NCBI GenBank assembly: GCA_002964805.2
Contig: PUDQ02000001.1
Location: 4,116,001 to 4,180,000 of the forward strand
Source: Trametes villosa
Taxonomy: Eukaryota; Basidiomycota; Agaricomycetes; Polyporales; Polyporaceae
DNA length: 64,000 nt
Reading direction: 5' to 3'
The position numbers were made by a program, and so were the translations under genes. Of this stretch, positions 1 through 11,439 are shown piece after piece. Each line of letters starts with the position of its first letter. The stretch's first letter is position 1. The notes beneath the pieces are model-generated. The model was given only the letters and a program-made list of their open reading frames with translations, searched no databases and had not been told where the DNA came from.

Positions 1-600
1 CCAGTGCTCATCGAACACGGCGAACCCAGCACCGCGCGGATATTCTTTGGCCGAGGCGCGGTCATGGCAAAAGCCCTCGGCACGACGCCCGCAGAGGAGC
101 ACAAGCCCGGGCTGCACCAGCTCGCGAAGCAGATCAAGGGCCAGGTCGGGCTCTTCTTCACGGACTCGCCCCCGGCCGAGGTGCTCGAGTGGTTCGCGGA
201 CTTCCAGCAGCCCGACTTCGCGCGCACGGGCAACCGCGCGACGCGCACGGTCGTGCTCCCCGCGGGCCCGGTCATGCAGCAGCACGCGACGCCGCCGGAG
301 CCGTTCCCGCACAACGAGGAGCCGCAGCTGCGCAAGCTCGGGCTGCGCACGCGCATGGACCGCGGCGTGCCGACGCTCGACGTGCCGCACACGGTGTGCG
401 AGCAGGGCAAGGCGTTGACCCCAGAGCAGACGCAGCTGCTCAAGCTCATCGGCATCAAGATGGTCACGTTCAAGGTCGGGCTGCGCGCGCGCTGGGAGGC
501 GGCGAGCGGCGAGGTCGTGCAGATCGAGGGCGAGGCGGTCGACGCGGGTGGGGAGGCCGAGGACGCGGCGGAGGAGAGCGAGGGACAGATGAGCGAGTGA
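1..600 (+). CDS. MRT4: mRNA turnover protein 4 (ribosome assembly factor, uL10-like), 3' part
   Basis: The reading frame enters from the left edge and stops with TGA at 598-600, giving about 199 C-terminal residues. The sequence shows the Mrt4/uL10-type middle: an early RIFFGRGAVMAKALG segment, then GLFFTDSPPAEVLEWF, DFARTGNRATRTVVLPAG, and RKLGLRTRMDRGVPTLDVPHTVCEQGKALTPEQ, ending in an acidic tail of Glu, Asp and Ala. In this family the protein is a nucleolar trans-acting factor that occupies the P-stalk rRNA site on pre-60S particles and is later exchanged for uL10/P0. The start and any upstream introns lie outside the window. The acidic tail is not the P-protein C-terminal signature, which supports Mrt4 over P0 itself. 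Confidence 0.9.
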   Translation, partial: PVLIEHGEPSTARIFFGRGAVMAKALGTTPAEEHKPGLHQLAKQIKGQVGLFFTDSPPAEVLEWFADFQQPDFARTGNRATRTVVLPAGPVMQQHATPPEPFPHNEEPQLRKLGLRTRMDRGVPTLDVPHTVCEQGKALTPEQTQLLKLIGIKMVTFKVGLRARWEAASGEVVQIEGEAVDAGGEAEDAAEESEGQMSE

Positions 601-738
601 TGCTGTTGTACGATTTCTTTGCCCTGGTTGTTTCTGTCATGTTCTCTCGCTTTACTACCACTGCATCATATACAGGTTACTGCTGGTATTGCCACGCCGC
701 AAGCTATGCTGCACTATCATACATCCGCGATACACCTC

Positions 739-1699
739 TCACTCCGTGTCAAACACCAACGCCCTGACCTCGATCGACTGCCGATGCGGCGCGTCTTTCG
801 GGCTCGTCTCGTCCGCAAACGCCGAGTGCGGGGTCAACCTCGCCCGGTCCGTCTCCGAGTCGTAGCACTTGATGAGCGTGACCTCGTCCGGGGTCTGCTG
901 CGCGAGGTGCCACCAGCGGTGCGCGGGGTTGTAGCGCACGCTGAACGTCGCGCCCTCGCGGTCCGGGTAGAGGTAGCGCACCGGCACGAGGTCCGTCTTC
1001 TCGTCGAGGAAGCGCCAGTCCCCGACCGCGAGCGGCTTGTGGAAGACGGGGTTCGCGATCGGCCGCCAGACATTGATGAGCCGCACGCGCGACTGCAGGA
1101 GGCGGTGGGCGTCGTCGCCGACGAGCTGCCGCACGCGCTTCACGGTGGCCTCGTACGTCTGGTCGATGTGCACGCGCTCCTGCGGGCGGGCGGGTGAGTG
1201 AGTTCCTGCGGGTCATGGGCAGGACAGTACGTACCACAGGACCACGCGTTTGGTTCCTGGGGAGTGTGCCGTCCTTCTCGTGGTGACGCCTACCGCGGGC
1301 AGCGTCAGTGAATGGACGCATCCGAGCACCGGTGTTATCCTGGACTTACCTAATGGTATGGTCAAAAATCACGACACGCTTGGCCCCCGTTGCCTCCTTC
1401 AGGAGCGCCTCGACCTCCCTGTAATACCCCGTGCGGATCGCCTCCTCGTCCACGAACTCCTTCTCCGCGCTCACATGGCGCGCGAACTGGAAGCCGTTCA
1501 CGTCGAGGCTGAACTCGCCCTCGCGGCCGCGCGCGTCGTGCACGACGACCGGGTGCGGGTCGTCGCCGAGGTTGTGCTCGGGCTTGCCGGGGGGCGGCGT
1601 GAGGTGGATGTACCGGTACGGCGCCTCGTCCCCGACCGGGGCGAAGTAGTTGAGCGTGGTCGGGACGTCGTGGGGGGTTAGCACGGAGGCGATCGCCAT
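739..1699 (-). CDS. CmcJ/AsaB-like non-heme iron oxygenase (GA4-desaturase family)
   Basis: Three exons join in frame: 1699-1350, a 22-nt microexon 1256-1235, and 1179-739. The protein starts MAIASVLTPHDVPTTLNYFAP. The join reads DHTIR-RNQTRGPV-ERVHIDQT, which matches the family pattern of a DHT-R-R segment followed by VHxDxT. This family covers CmcJ-like and AsaB-like fungal hydroxylases/desaturases, usually cytosolic and often tied to secondary metabolism. I infer that the HID in VHIDQT plus the His in RLTPHSAF form an Fe-binding HxD...H triad. Total length is about 270 aa, normal for the family. A TATA-like element lies near 1802-1811. No biosynthetic cluster partners are visible, so the substrate is unknown. 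The microexon is easy for gene finders to miss; without it the two large exons are out of frame. Confidence 0.82.
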
Positions 1700-3487
1700 G
1701 GCTGCTTGAATGGTGGACTTTGAGGCTACAGGCGGCGTCCCGGCAGGCTTTATGTACCCTGGCAGCCTGAGGCTCTCCGGCCGTGGCTCACTAAGCAGCG
1801 CGGTATATTAAGGCGCAAAGCTTGTCAGTATCTTCCGCCTGAGAATAAGCTGAACGCTGTATTGTTGGAGAGCTATCACAGTGGTATTACTGCCGTCATG
1901 CAGTCCTGAGTTCGCGCCATCGCTCCCATGGGCAGAAAGCGGCCGGTCACATGTACAGCGAGCCTTGGCTCACCGGCTCCCGACGGTATGTGTGGCATAA
2001 AGTACTGCGCTATTAACAAGCATCGATTCCGTGAATCGACTGGGGGTCCACGGATCGCGGGTGGCTTGGCTGCAGGGGGGATAGCTGCAGACGATATGAG
2101 GTTTGTGTAGTGCGCATCCGAGCTGTGGGACATTCCGGTGCGCCAGCCCAATGCACGGAGGACAGGCTAGTCTTTTGATGGTTACAAGCAACATGTACAA
2201 AGCACGGTTTTAGATAGGTGGTCGGTGGCAGTGGCGGAGGAAGGAAGAGAGACTTAGTGCAGTGGCACCGCCGCCGCCGCCCGATGTCCTCGGCAAGGCC
2301 GGCATGGCTTGCATATGTACAACCCGAGTCGTGTGACGTCATACGCGTCTCGTCGACGCGCGCGGCGGCACGCGGGCTCGGTGCCTCTTTCTTCTTGACA
2401 CAACCACTGACACAACCACAAGGGCAAACGCCGCAACGGACAGATCCAAGATGCACGACATTCACTCGCTGAATATCCTTGCTATCTACCACGTCGCACC
2501 ACGGCCGTGCCACCGGCGGTTATTTGCGCCGGAGTGAGGCTGAGGAGGGCGCGCTGCCGCGAAGTTGGGTATGCCTCTGTGACGGGTCGTCGGACAGCAC
2601 CGGCTTGTCAGCAACCACGATCTGCGGCTCCTAACAGTACCGAACCGATGATCTGTGGCAATGTTGGAGCTTGGAAAGACCTGAGCTTGACTGGCTCGTT
2701 TCCCGGCGTCGTTCAGACGTTCGGTTCCGAGATGCCTCCTGCCTGCAGTGCCCCCTCGTTACTGATATTCCCCCCAGTACCAGCTCAAACATACCCTGTA
2801 GCCATGTGAGTGCTCGTACCATCGAAAGCCATGCTATACCAGCTAATCAGTCGCATGGCTCAGGTATGATCTGGTCCATGACATAGCTCATCGCAGTGCT
2901 TCTCGACCGGTTGACCCGGTGGAAATGGCGGCCTATGGGCAAGCAGACGTGTGCTCCGCAGTTGGAAGAAGGAGAAAGACATGAATTTGGCGTAACGAAT
3001 GATCGCTGTCATCGAAGCCGTTCCTACCGAAAAGGAAGCAATCTCTGCGCCCATTCCGGGAAGACATCGCCAGGTGCTATCCCCCTCTCGACACACATGG
3101 GCAGCTGCCCATCATGCCCGCAGCCCCTCTCACCCGTCCCAGCGATTGTTCGTGCAGTCGCGCCATGCCTCGCGCGCGTCGCATACGCCGCGTATGTTGC
3201 GCGAGCGATCCTCTCCTAACCCCGCGCAGACCTCTGCCCGCCCCGTTCGCGTCGCGCACGCTCCCGAATACGGCGGGCAGCGTCGTTGGAAAGGTCGATC
3301 GTGAACTTCGACGGAGCACGCTTCTTTCTTGATAATCTAGCACCTCGCTCGATCGTCCTCATAAGCCCGCGCACATCAACCTCCATCCTCTCCACCCCTT
3401 CCCACATCTCTTCCCACATCCCGCCCCTTCTATACCCTCTGTTTGCGATACCCTTGAACGACACCCCCTGCGTCTCCCATCCTCATC
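1700..3487. other. Intergenic stretch with no supported gene
   Basis: Between the CmcJ-like gene and the DUF6534 gene I see only short overlapping frames in all six registers, with no domain, no convincing splice chain and no RNA gene. The ends should hold the two divergent-facing promoters. The pyrimidine-rich stretch at about 3385-3480 directly precedes the DUF6534 start and looks like a fungal core promoter or 5' leader. Confidence 0.5.
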
Positions 3488-5185
3488 ATGCCCTCTCCGG
3501 CGGCCTTGACGTACGTGCCGTGTTCCGATCCATGATTGTCGCGACTGACCGACCTTGCGCATAGGTACGGCCCCATCTTTGTGGGCGTCGTCTTCAACAT
3601 CCTTCTCTATGGCATCATGATCACGCAGACATTCCTATATTTCACCGTTTACAAAAAGTGAGCGTCGCGCGTACCCCCACAAGTGACCTTCATCTGACGC
3701 CTCGTAGGGACCGCGCATGGATGAAAGTCTTCGTGAGTTACTCATCCCTTTGTCTTTCGCGTCTTTGAAGCCGAATAGCATGCGGGCGTATAGGTGGCGC
3801 TTCTCTTCATATGCGACACCGTGAACTGTGCCTTCGACATAACCTTCTTATACATACCGCTGGTTAACAACTTCGGTACGTACGAGAGCGCTGCGGTGCG
3901 CCGTAAAGTCTGATCTTTTCCCGACAGGCAATCCGTCGACACTGATGTATGCTAGTTGGGGTGAGTTGGCCATGTCGCCGTCCCGCGTTGCTCCCCACTA
4001 ACCCAGTCCAACAGTATTCGCCACCGGTGCGTACTGCCTGCTTTTGATACCGGATGGTTTGCATGAATATCCACTGACAACTGAACACCTTTAGACCCGG
4101 TCATGACGGTCCGTATAGCTCAGTATCCCTTCCCTTACAGAATTGCCCGCTAACACCCGCTACAGGCGTTGATTGGAAGCTTGACCCAAATCTTCTTCGC
4201 GTGGCGGGTGAACGTGCTCACGCACAGTATCCCCGCCGTCATCTTCATCACCTTCTGCGCGCTCTGCCAGTTCTGTAAGTCTATTGAGTCGTCCTGCAGG
4301 AATCGTTTGTGCTGAAGTGCCGCGCAGGTGGTGGTTTGGGCACGTCCATCGCTGTGGGCATGATCCCCGAATTCGTTCACTTCCAGAAGTTCGAGATCAT
4401 CGTGATCGTCTGGCTCGCTTTCTCCGCTGTCGCTGACTGCGCAATTACTATCGCCTTGGTCTGGCACTTGGTGAGCTAGTGTCTTTCACCGTGCGCGCTC
4501 CTAGTTCTAATGGAAGGTTCGATAGAGGAAGCACAAGACGGGCTTCGTTGCTACGGACGATATTGTCAACCGGATTATCCGCTGTGGGCCACTCCCATGT
4601 TTTGTGCCCCTTCAGACCGCTAACGGATCCGATTCTGGGCGCATTCAGTGACTGTGCAGACCGGCTTGATTACTGCGTTATGCGCCGTCATCGACCTTGT
4701 CCTCTTCCTGGCGACAGTGAGTCTCCCCTACTCGGCACTTGTCACATCTATCTGACGCGTTGAGTAGCCGTCCGGACTGCATCTCGTCTTCAACCTCCCC
4801 CTCTCCAAGCTGTACACGAACTCCCTGATGTCCAGCCTGAACTCGCGGGCTGGCTGGAAGTACGGCACCGGAAACGGCGAGACCACCACCGACGACATGA
4901 CCCGCAACGAGGGCAAGAAGAACTTGAACGTCCTCGGAGAAGGAAGCCGCCGGGTCAGCACGATGGTAAGCCACTCACTACGCCCTGCTCAAGAGACCGC
5001 TGACCGTGACGCTGCTCGCCTAGACCCCGAACCATGTGTACATCGACGTCGAGTCCCACGAGATGGTGGACGCCATCGACACGAAGACCGTCCCCTCCGA
5101 CTCGGCGATGGACTCCATGCCGAGCAGGATGTACTCGGAGAAGGGCGGGCGGCTCGCCGCGGCGAGCACTTCGGACTCACTCTGA
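3488..5185 (+). CDS. DUF6534 seven-transmembrane protein
   Basis: A multi-exon gene starting MPSPAALT-YGPIFVGVVFNILLYGIMITQTFLYF. Exons I can place are 3488-3510, 3565-3657, 3708-3732, 3794-3875, 3928-3960, 4015-4026 (12 nt), 4095-4108 (14 nt), 4166-4274 and 4328-4470, with more following to the TGA at 5183-5185. The spliced protein has about seven hydrophobic helices, including VALLFICDTVNCAFDITFLYI, ALIGSLTQIFFAWRV, SIPAVIFITFCALCQF, IIVIVWLAFSAVADCAITIALVWHL and TGLITALCAVIDLVLFLA. A NLPLSKLYTNSLMSSLNSR segment follows, then a polar tail. This is the layout of the DUF6534 family, which is expanded in Agaricomycetes. Its function is unknown. The conserved helix W-VFATDPVMTALIG is split across the two microexons. 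Confidence 0.85.
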
Positions 5186-5665
5186 GTACGGCTGTGGCGT
5201 TCGCGGGTTGAAGAGAGGCTGCCGCTTTCCGGAGCCATTCACATCGGTGCACTATGGCGTACCTTCTATCATTTGTTTCTATATGTTATGCCTCCAGTCC
5301 AACTGTCGAAACCTGTTGACTCGTAATTCAATTGTGTATCTGTAGGCTTCTCGAAATATGAAACTTCACTTTACGCGGTGACTTTCCTTCGTCTGGTGCC
5401 AATGAGGCACGCGTCTCCCGCGTCGAGTTCGCGTACAACCATGTCCGGAAGTACTGTCCCACCCGCTCGGGTTGGTTGCCTGGCAAGTAGGCCGGCTACG
5501 CGGCATGTTCAGCATGACACCGTCAGTAAACCATCCTCACACCCCCTATACTGATGCATACCAATAAAGCAAAAGATGGAACGCTGAGGAGGTTTACTAA
5601 AAGGAGAACAGGAGCAGTTGATGCCCTTGCCCCGGGGTGGGGGAAGAATACCAACTCACACAAAG
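5186..5665. other. 3' flank of DUF6534 gene, no gene seen
   Basis: This 480-base stretch holds the presumed 3' untranslated region of the DUF6534 gene and AT-richer DNA up to the tRNA. No coding or RNA feature is supported. Confidence 0.4.
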
Positions 5666-5736
5666 TGCATTAAGGGGGAATCGAACCCCCGGCGGGTCGA
5701 TGGCAACGACCCAGGTTACCACTACCCCATTAATGC
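5666..5736 (-). tRNA. tRNA-Gly (anticodon GCC)
   Basis: On the minus strand the acceptor halves GCATTAA and TTAATGC pair perfectly. The D-arm region is followed by the anticodon stem GGTCG/CGACC with loop TTGCCAT, placing GCC as the anticodon, and the T-arm GGGGG-TTCGATT-CCCCC is perfect. No intron is present. The 71-nt sequence, including the discriminator base, is identical to the copy at 29047-29117. It lies head to head with the U2 snRNA gene, about 135 bp away. Confidence 0.95.
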
Positions 5737-5843
5737 TTGGCAGTAAGCGACGGCTGCACAGGTCCGGACTCGCGCCTCCTCGCCCACCCCAGCCACAACG
5801 AGTCGTACATACGTACAAATGGTCCGTGCGCCCCTCCCTCCCG

Positions 5844-5850
5844 TATATAA
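5844..5850 (+). promoter_or_regulatory. TATA box of the U2 snRNA gene
   Basis: TATATAA lies about 27 bp before the inferred 5' end of U2, the spacing expected for a Pol II TATA element. No other snRNA promoter element was recognised. Confidence 0.6.
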
Positions 5851-5870
5851 GCCGCCCCCGCGCATCGAGA

Positions 5871-6056
5871 ATCCTCACCACTCTGGCCTTTTGGCTTAGA
5901 TCAAGTGTAGTATCTGTTCTTAATAGTTTAACCACTATTATGGGGCCACCGGCCCCATTATTGGTTATCTAATTTTTGCCGCCCCTGTCCCCTGGGCTCT
6001 GCTTGCAACCCGGGGGCGCGATGACCTTGCCACTGCAGTGCCGGCTTGCGTCGTCG
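5871..6056 (+). ncRNA. U2: U2 spliceosomal snRNA
   Basis: The conserved U2 5' domain is present: CCTTTTGGCTTAGATCAAG, then TGTAGTATCTGTTCTTA, which contains the GTAGTA that pairs with intron branch sites. Stem IIa follows (AATAGT/ACTATT), then a stem built from GGGGCC/GGCCCC. The Sm site AATTTTTG is at 5971-5978. Downstream, a segment with CTGCAGTG and the pairing GATGAC/GTCGTC corresponds to stem-loop IV and suggests a 3' end near 6056. The resulting length of about 186 nt is typical of fungal U2. The 5' end is inferred from the spacing before GGCC and from the TATA box, and may be off by a few bases. It should assemble into the U2 snRNP in the nucleus. Overlapping open frames here are spurious. 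Confidence 0.93.
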
Positions 6057-6517
6057 GGGGATCTGTTTGGTGCTTCGTCTTGTTCTTTTTGTTGCGTCTT
6101 TGTGACTGGCCAGTTGGCTGGGAGCTCGGCGGTGCAAATGGAATGAGATGTGCTCGCTTGCGGTTTTGCTCCGTTCGTGGTGTTACGATATAGACTGGAG
6201 GGTGTTGTAGGATCATATTGTACGCATTTGCAGTGGTGTGGGTGGAGCGCTTCCGTTGTGCACTCGCTAAAGAATCCTTCGGCCAACTGTACTCACCACA
6301 TCGTGCAGGATGAGCCGGTCTCCACCACGTCCGTCACAGCATACGTTTGCAGTTGAACACCTCGCGTCAATGAACAAACTGCAGAGCTTCCGAAGAATCC
6401 ACCTCGATTGCGCGGTATACGAGTACATGATCCGAGAGGAAAGTGACGAACGAGTGCAAATGCGACGACGAGACGATGCAGACCAGCCACCACGACGTAT
6501 ATGAGATAGGAAACAAT
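6057..6517. other. Spacer between U2 snRNA and ERV46
   Basis: No gene is supported. It holds the U2 3' flank and the ERV46 3' untranslated region, which converge here. Confidence 0.4.
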
Positions 6518-8238
6518 TTACATCAGCTTGCCGTTCGTGTACCCGCCGTTCACGGGCGAGCTGTGCCCGGTCTTCTTCAGCGCCTTGCGCGTCGCGAAGA
6601 GCGCGCTGTCGATGAGCGACGCGACGGTGAGCACCCCACCCACGATCGCGCATGTTCTGCAGGGCAAGCCGATTCAGTCAATGACGCGGAAAGGGAGAGG
6701 GGGGAAGAGAGGTGGGGACGTACGAGGTGATGAAGTGCGCGAACGACTGCCGCGTCTCGGCGTGGACGATGCGGAGCGGGGAGATCTCGTAGTTGAAGAA
6801 CGCGCCGGGGATTCCGCCGTTGCCGTGCGAGACGTGCACGCCCGCGGGCGTGTTCTCCTGCGAGCCCTTGTCGAGGTCGCGCTCGAAGTGTGTTGCGCTG
6901 TACTGGTGCGTGTTGATCTGCAAGTGCGCCGGGTGCTCAGTACTGGTACTAATGTGAGCGTGTGACAGTACGTACGGTCTTGCCGTTGAGGGTCCGGAAC
7001 TGGGTGGCGACGACCTTGAGGAAGTACTGGAACATGTATTGCTGCTTGATCGTCTGCATTTGGGATGTCAGTACGCATCTCGGGACGTGCAGCATCCTGG
7101 ACCTACCCGACCGGTGGTGCCGTCAAGCGGGTTAGCAGCGATGCCCAGGCGCTGCTTGAGCTCCTTGCCGAGCTTCGCCTTCGCCAAGTCCCACTCGTCG
7201 TCGCCCTCGAACGCGAGGTGGTGGATCGTGTGCGTGAAGTCGTGGCGGTTGCCGTCGGTGCGGAGGTAGGGCACGAGCTCGTACAGGCTGTGCGAGCTCG
7301 TGCGGAAGGAGCGGCCGGGGGAGAGGTGGATGTTGCCGACGACCTTGTTCACGCGCAGACGGCCGGAGATGTTGCAGCCCTCGGTCGCCTGCTCCTTCAG
7401 CTTCTCTGACCAGCCCTCTTGTACGCACTGTAGGACAGCGTACTGTAAGCACGGGACTCACGAGCATAGCAACATTAGGCACTTGCCTGCTCGATAGAAT
7501 CTGGCCGGTTGAAGCTCCATCCGCGGTTCACGTACGCTTGCCGCACATCCTCACACGTGTTACAGCAGCCGCCCTCGGGCTCGACACCGCCGTAGCAAGA
7601 ACCGCAGTAGCCGCCTTCACGTTGGCTGTTGATCTTGTCCAGGTCGTTTTGGAGCTCGGTGATGACGGTGGTCGGGACAGCGACGCCGCGCTCGTCCAGG
7701 CGCGTCTTGAGGATGTTATGCGTGATGTCGGACTGGGTCTCCCCGCTGATGTCCATGACGTCCAAGCTCAGCACTGGAAGTCGTGAGCACGGTGTTTCCT
7801 TGCGGAGCAAAGCGTTTGTGGGGTAATTGCAGGAAACTACCCGCACATCCCGAGCTAAACGAATACTCACAGTAGCATGGCACGCGGGGGAAGGTGACGT
7901 TCATGTTGACGGTGAGCTTCTCCCCTCTGCTCCTGTCGACCACGATGGACGTGTCGACATTGACGCGGCGGTAGTCGAAGAACTCGATCGTCGTGAACGA
8001 GGTGATAATGGCCGCGGCGATGAGGGTCACTGTGCGCCGCGCGCCTTCAGTACGGCCCGCGCTGGGGAACGAAGGTGTACGCACAGAGCGCGCCAGTCCG
8101 CGTCTTGACCTTGACATCCTCCATCGTCTGCGCGCACGCATCAGCCCCGTCCTACATGCCAAGCCGTGTGCAGAAGCGGTTGCTGACCTTACCGAAGGCA
8201 TCGACGCCCTTGAGGGCGCTCAGGAAGCCCTTTGCCAT
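6518..8238 (-). CDS. ERV46: ERV46-family COPII cargo receptor (ERGIC3-like)
   Basis: The gene starts MAKGFLSALKGVDAFGK at 8238 and ends NGYTNGKLM-TAA at 6518. About seven exons join. The N-terminal membrane helix is TLIAAAIITSFTTIEFF. The lumenal part reads DYRRVNVDTSIVVDRSRGEKLTVNMNVTFPRVPC, then VLSLDVMDISGETQSD. The Cys-rich signature GGYCGSCYGG...GGCCNTCEDVRQAY is followed by GWSF. It continues with GCNISGRLRVNKVVGNIHLSPGRSF, NHTIHHLAFEGD-type sequence and FNYEISPLRI, and ends with a C-terminal helix CAIVGGVLTVASLIDSALF. In yeast, Erv46 pairs with Erv41 and cycles between ER and Golgi as a retrieval receptor. No KKxx-type end is visible on this copy. Several introns are about 50-60 nt. 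Confidence 0.9.
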
Positions 8239-8617
8239 CGTGTCCGTGTGTCCTGTACCGCGCAGCCAGCAGAGAGGTGTAAAGCCGGGTCGAGAGAGAG
8301 TCTTGCCGTGCGGTCGTCCGCAGCAGTGGTGGGCGTTGTCGTGAAGACGGGGCGGGCGGGCAGGCGTGCGGACGTGGAGGCCGGGGACCGGACGCGTCTC
8401 TGGCGGTAATTACATATGGCTGAGCGCGCTGACGTGTCACCGCCACATGATCGAGCCCGTCGTGGCGTGCGCGCGACGCCCACGCGCGCCTGCCCCCCGT
8501 GCATCCGACCATCTCCCAGAAATCAGCCGTCCGACTTTCCGTATTCTGCGCATGTACATGTCCGTAGCCAGCACTACTGCCCCCGTCCCCGCGCGCACGA
8601 AGCCCGACGATACCCCG
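8239..8617. other. ERV46 upstream region / VPS45 3' flank
   Basis: About 380 bases with no supported gene. It should contain the ERV46 promoter and the VPS45 3' untranslated region, since both genes run on the minus strand in tandem. No TATA element was recognised. Confidence 0.4.
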
Positions 8618-11096
8618 CTACGGCTGGGCCGCTATCCGGTCCACCCCCTGCTTCACCTTCCCCAGCAGATTCCGCACGCCGTCCTTGATGCCCTCCGTCT
8701 GCAGGCTCACGCCCTCGCCGCTCGTGCGGTACACCCCAGGCGCGGGTCCACCCAGGCTCACGTTCACCCCGCCGAGGTTCAGGTTCAGCGAGGGCATGTT
8801 CGTCGCCGTCCCGGGCGGCGGCTCGAACACCGACTCGGGGAAGTTCGCGGCCGCGGTGCGGACCATGTCGAGGAAGCTGTACGTGCGTGCCCGCAATTAG
8901 CCTTCCCCGCTCGGGCAATCACGGGGGTGCGGGGGGACCCACCTGGAGGAGTTGTGTATGCAGGTTCCGCCGAGCAGAAGGCGCGAGCCCGCGGCGGCAG
9001 ATGGCCCGCCGGCGGACGACTCCTGGTTGAGCAGCGCGACAACGCGTGCTTCTGCGTACGTTGTTCCGCCGATCATGAAGATGATGACGTCTCCGGGGCT
9101 GGTGCGGGGTAGCGTTTCAGACAGGCGCCGCAGGTCAGATGTGCTGTCAACTTACCGTTGCAATCCAGCGTTTGGTCCAGCGTTGTCTAGGAAGGGATGG
9201 GTGGTGTCTCGTAGCCTACCCTTGAAGAGGTTCTCGAGCGTTTGTGATAGGTGCGGAGTATGCTGCATGTACACGTTCTCGACGCCCTTGAGGCCCTTCA
9301 GCGCGGAGCGCCCCTTCGCGAGCAGAGATTCCGCCGAGAACAGGTCTTCCTGGCGCTGGTCCGAGCCGGCGATGTTCAGAAGCACATACACAAGCTACCA
9401 ACGAAGACGGGGTCAGTTACTGGCGCCGTCGGAGAAATACACGCGTTTACCTTTGCGTCTTCTCGCGAAACGCCGTTCTCGAGCATGAGCGTGATGAGCG
9501 ACGCGACATTCTGCGGCTGCGTCTTCTGGTACCGCAGGGCGTACAGCATCACGAGACGCAGCTTGTTCCACGTCTGTATCGCTGGGTTCGCGATGAGTGC
9601 TTGCACGCTCTGTGCGCATCATCAGCCCCCGTTCTCCACCCGTGCATATCCACCGGAAGCTCACCCTCAAGTCGGCGCCAGACCCCGTGGCAAGTCCCTG
9701 CTCGACCTCACCGAGCTCCAGCAGCTTGTCGCGCTCGACGAGCCGGCTGAGCTCGCCGACGAGCGCGACGTGCTTGCTCACGTTCCCGCCTAGCTTGCGA
9801 AACTCGGGGTACTCCTCGACAAAGCGCTTCATGTCGCTGATCGAGTTGATCGCGGACGGGCTGTGCGCGAGCGAGTGCGACTGGTACGACTGCACGTACG
9901 ACTTCAGCGCCGTGCCGAGGTCGCCGAACGTCGCGAGGTGGTGTGCTTGGAAGAACGGGTCCGTGGTGGTCGTTAGGGTGACTTCCTGACAATGGCTTTG
10001 CGATGAGCGGCATGACTTCCGGTAAGGTCTCGGGGGTGTACCTTCAATTCTGGTCGGATGTCAGGTACCAGACTGAGGTCGACGCGGCCGTTCTGAACAC
10101 CGAGTAGTTCGTGGACCATTGCCTGGTATGTCCACTGCGAGAGCAGCGGTGTAACAGGGTCCCCGCGTCGGTCGAGAATGAGAAGCAGTGGTGGGACTTG
10201 CGTGAGCCGGAAGTCGAACAACTGCGCCTCGGACTGTATCCGGTGCTACACCCGTCCCGTCAGTTATTCCGCTAACGCACAATTACCTTACCGATGACCT
10301 ACCTGGATCTCAACCCCGAGCTTCTTCGCCATCGGGCTACTCTTCTCGTACCTGATCACGGGCTTCTTCTTGAGGCTGAGCAGGACCGCGGTGACGCCTT
10401 GCACTGCGCGCTCGAGTGCCTTTGGATCCCATGCGTTCGGGCTATTCCCGTACAGCGGGCGGTCCGCAGTCGGGGCGTGGTTGAGGGAGAACAGCGAGGG
10501 GAGAACGGGGGCGTAGTCTGCGAAGTATTCCTTGAGGGTGCGCATGAGGAACGGCCCGAGGTAACCATAGTGAGGCTTACCTGGACTTCCCGGACGACCT
10601 CGTACTCGTCCACGTCCGCGAGGCGCTCGATGGCCGTCTTGCTCAGGATGTTGCTAAAGTCTACGGCCGCACACAAAGGGGGAAGGGGACGGGTAGTGTT
10701 GAGAAGCGGAGGGGGCGCGGACGACAGGGAAGGGCCGCTCACTGACAGAGGTAGTATTCGCCGTACTTGGGCTCGCGCAGCTCCGCCTCGAGCGCCTCGA
10801 AGCTCTCCTCGCCCGGCTGGAGGAAGCAGATGCACTTCATGTGCGCCATGCGCTCCCGCTTCCGGTTGTCGATCTTGTCCGTGAGGTAGACCTGGTGCGA
10901 GAGCAGCGTGGACTGCGTTGCGGACAGCGAGACGATCGGGGTCTGCTCACGAGCGTGTCAGTGTGAGGGTGTGGGGGGTGACGGTGGTTGGGGTGGGGGG
11001 ACGTACGGTGTGGTTGTCGAGGAGGAGGACCTTCATGGACGATGGTGTGGAGACCATCTTCGTTATGTAGGTCTCCACCGCTTTCACTACGTCCAT
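8618..11096 (-). CDS. VPS45: VPS45, Sec1/Munc18 protein for endosomal SNARE fusion
   Basis: The gene starts [30 protein letters not shown] at 11096 and ends [15 protein letters not shown] at 8618. It has about nine exons. Hallmarks in order are [34 protein letters not shown], then [40 protein letters not shown]. The Sec1 core [39 protein letters not shown] follows, then [43 protein letters not shown] and [26 protein letters not shown]. In yeast, Vps45 binds the syntaxin Tlg2/Pep12 and promotes Golgi-to-endosome fusion. Length and order match the family. The C-terminal tail with repeated Leu-Gly stretches is poorly conserved and may be disordered. The start is supported by the near-invariant MDVVKAV opening. 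Confidence 0.93.
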
Positions 11097-11439
11097 GGCT
11101 GGGTATATGCCAGGGGCGAGTTACGGGTGTAGAGTTCCGGTATGTGCAGCCCCCACGTAGGCTGTCTTCCTATCCAATCCAGTCGTGTACCAGGGAGATC
11201 AGTGTAGCAGCAGACCCTAGCTGAAGCGAGGGGAGGCCTGGGCTCGGGAACAGAAATTGAATGAGGTGGTGGTGGCTGTGGACGAAGGCTGCGGAGGCAA
11301 TTCACGCGACGCGTCTCGGGCGCGTCTCTCGTCCAGCTTCCACCATGTCATCCTTCTCAGCTCCGCACCACCACCGCTCTCGTCGCTATACGTCCACCTT
11401 CTGGAGCCCCACGGCGGTACTACCGTGACACCAACGCGA
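11097..11439. promoter_or_regulatory. Divergent upstream region of VPS45 and the GSKIP-domain gene
   Basis: About 340 bases separate two diverging starts, so both promoters must lie here. No TATA box or named operator was recognised. Confidence 0.4.
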
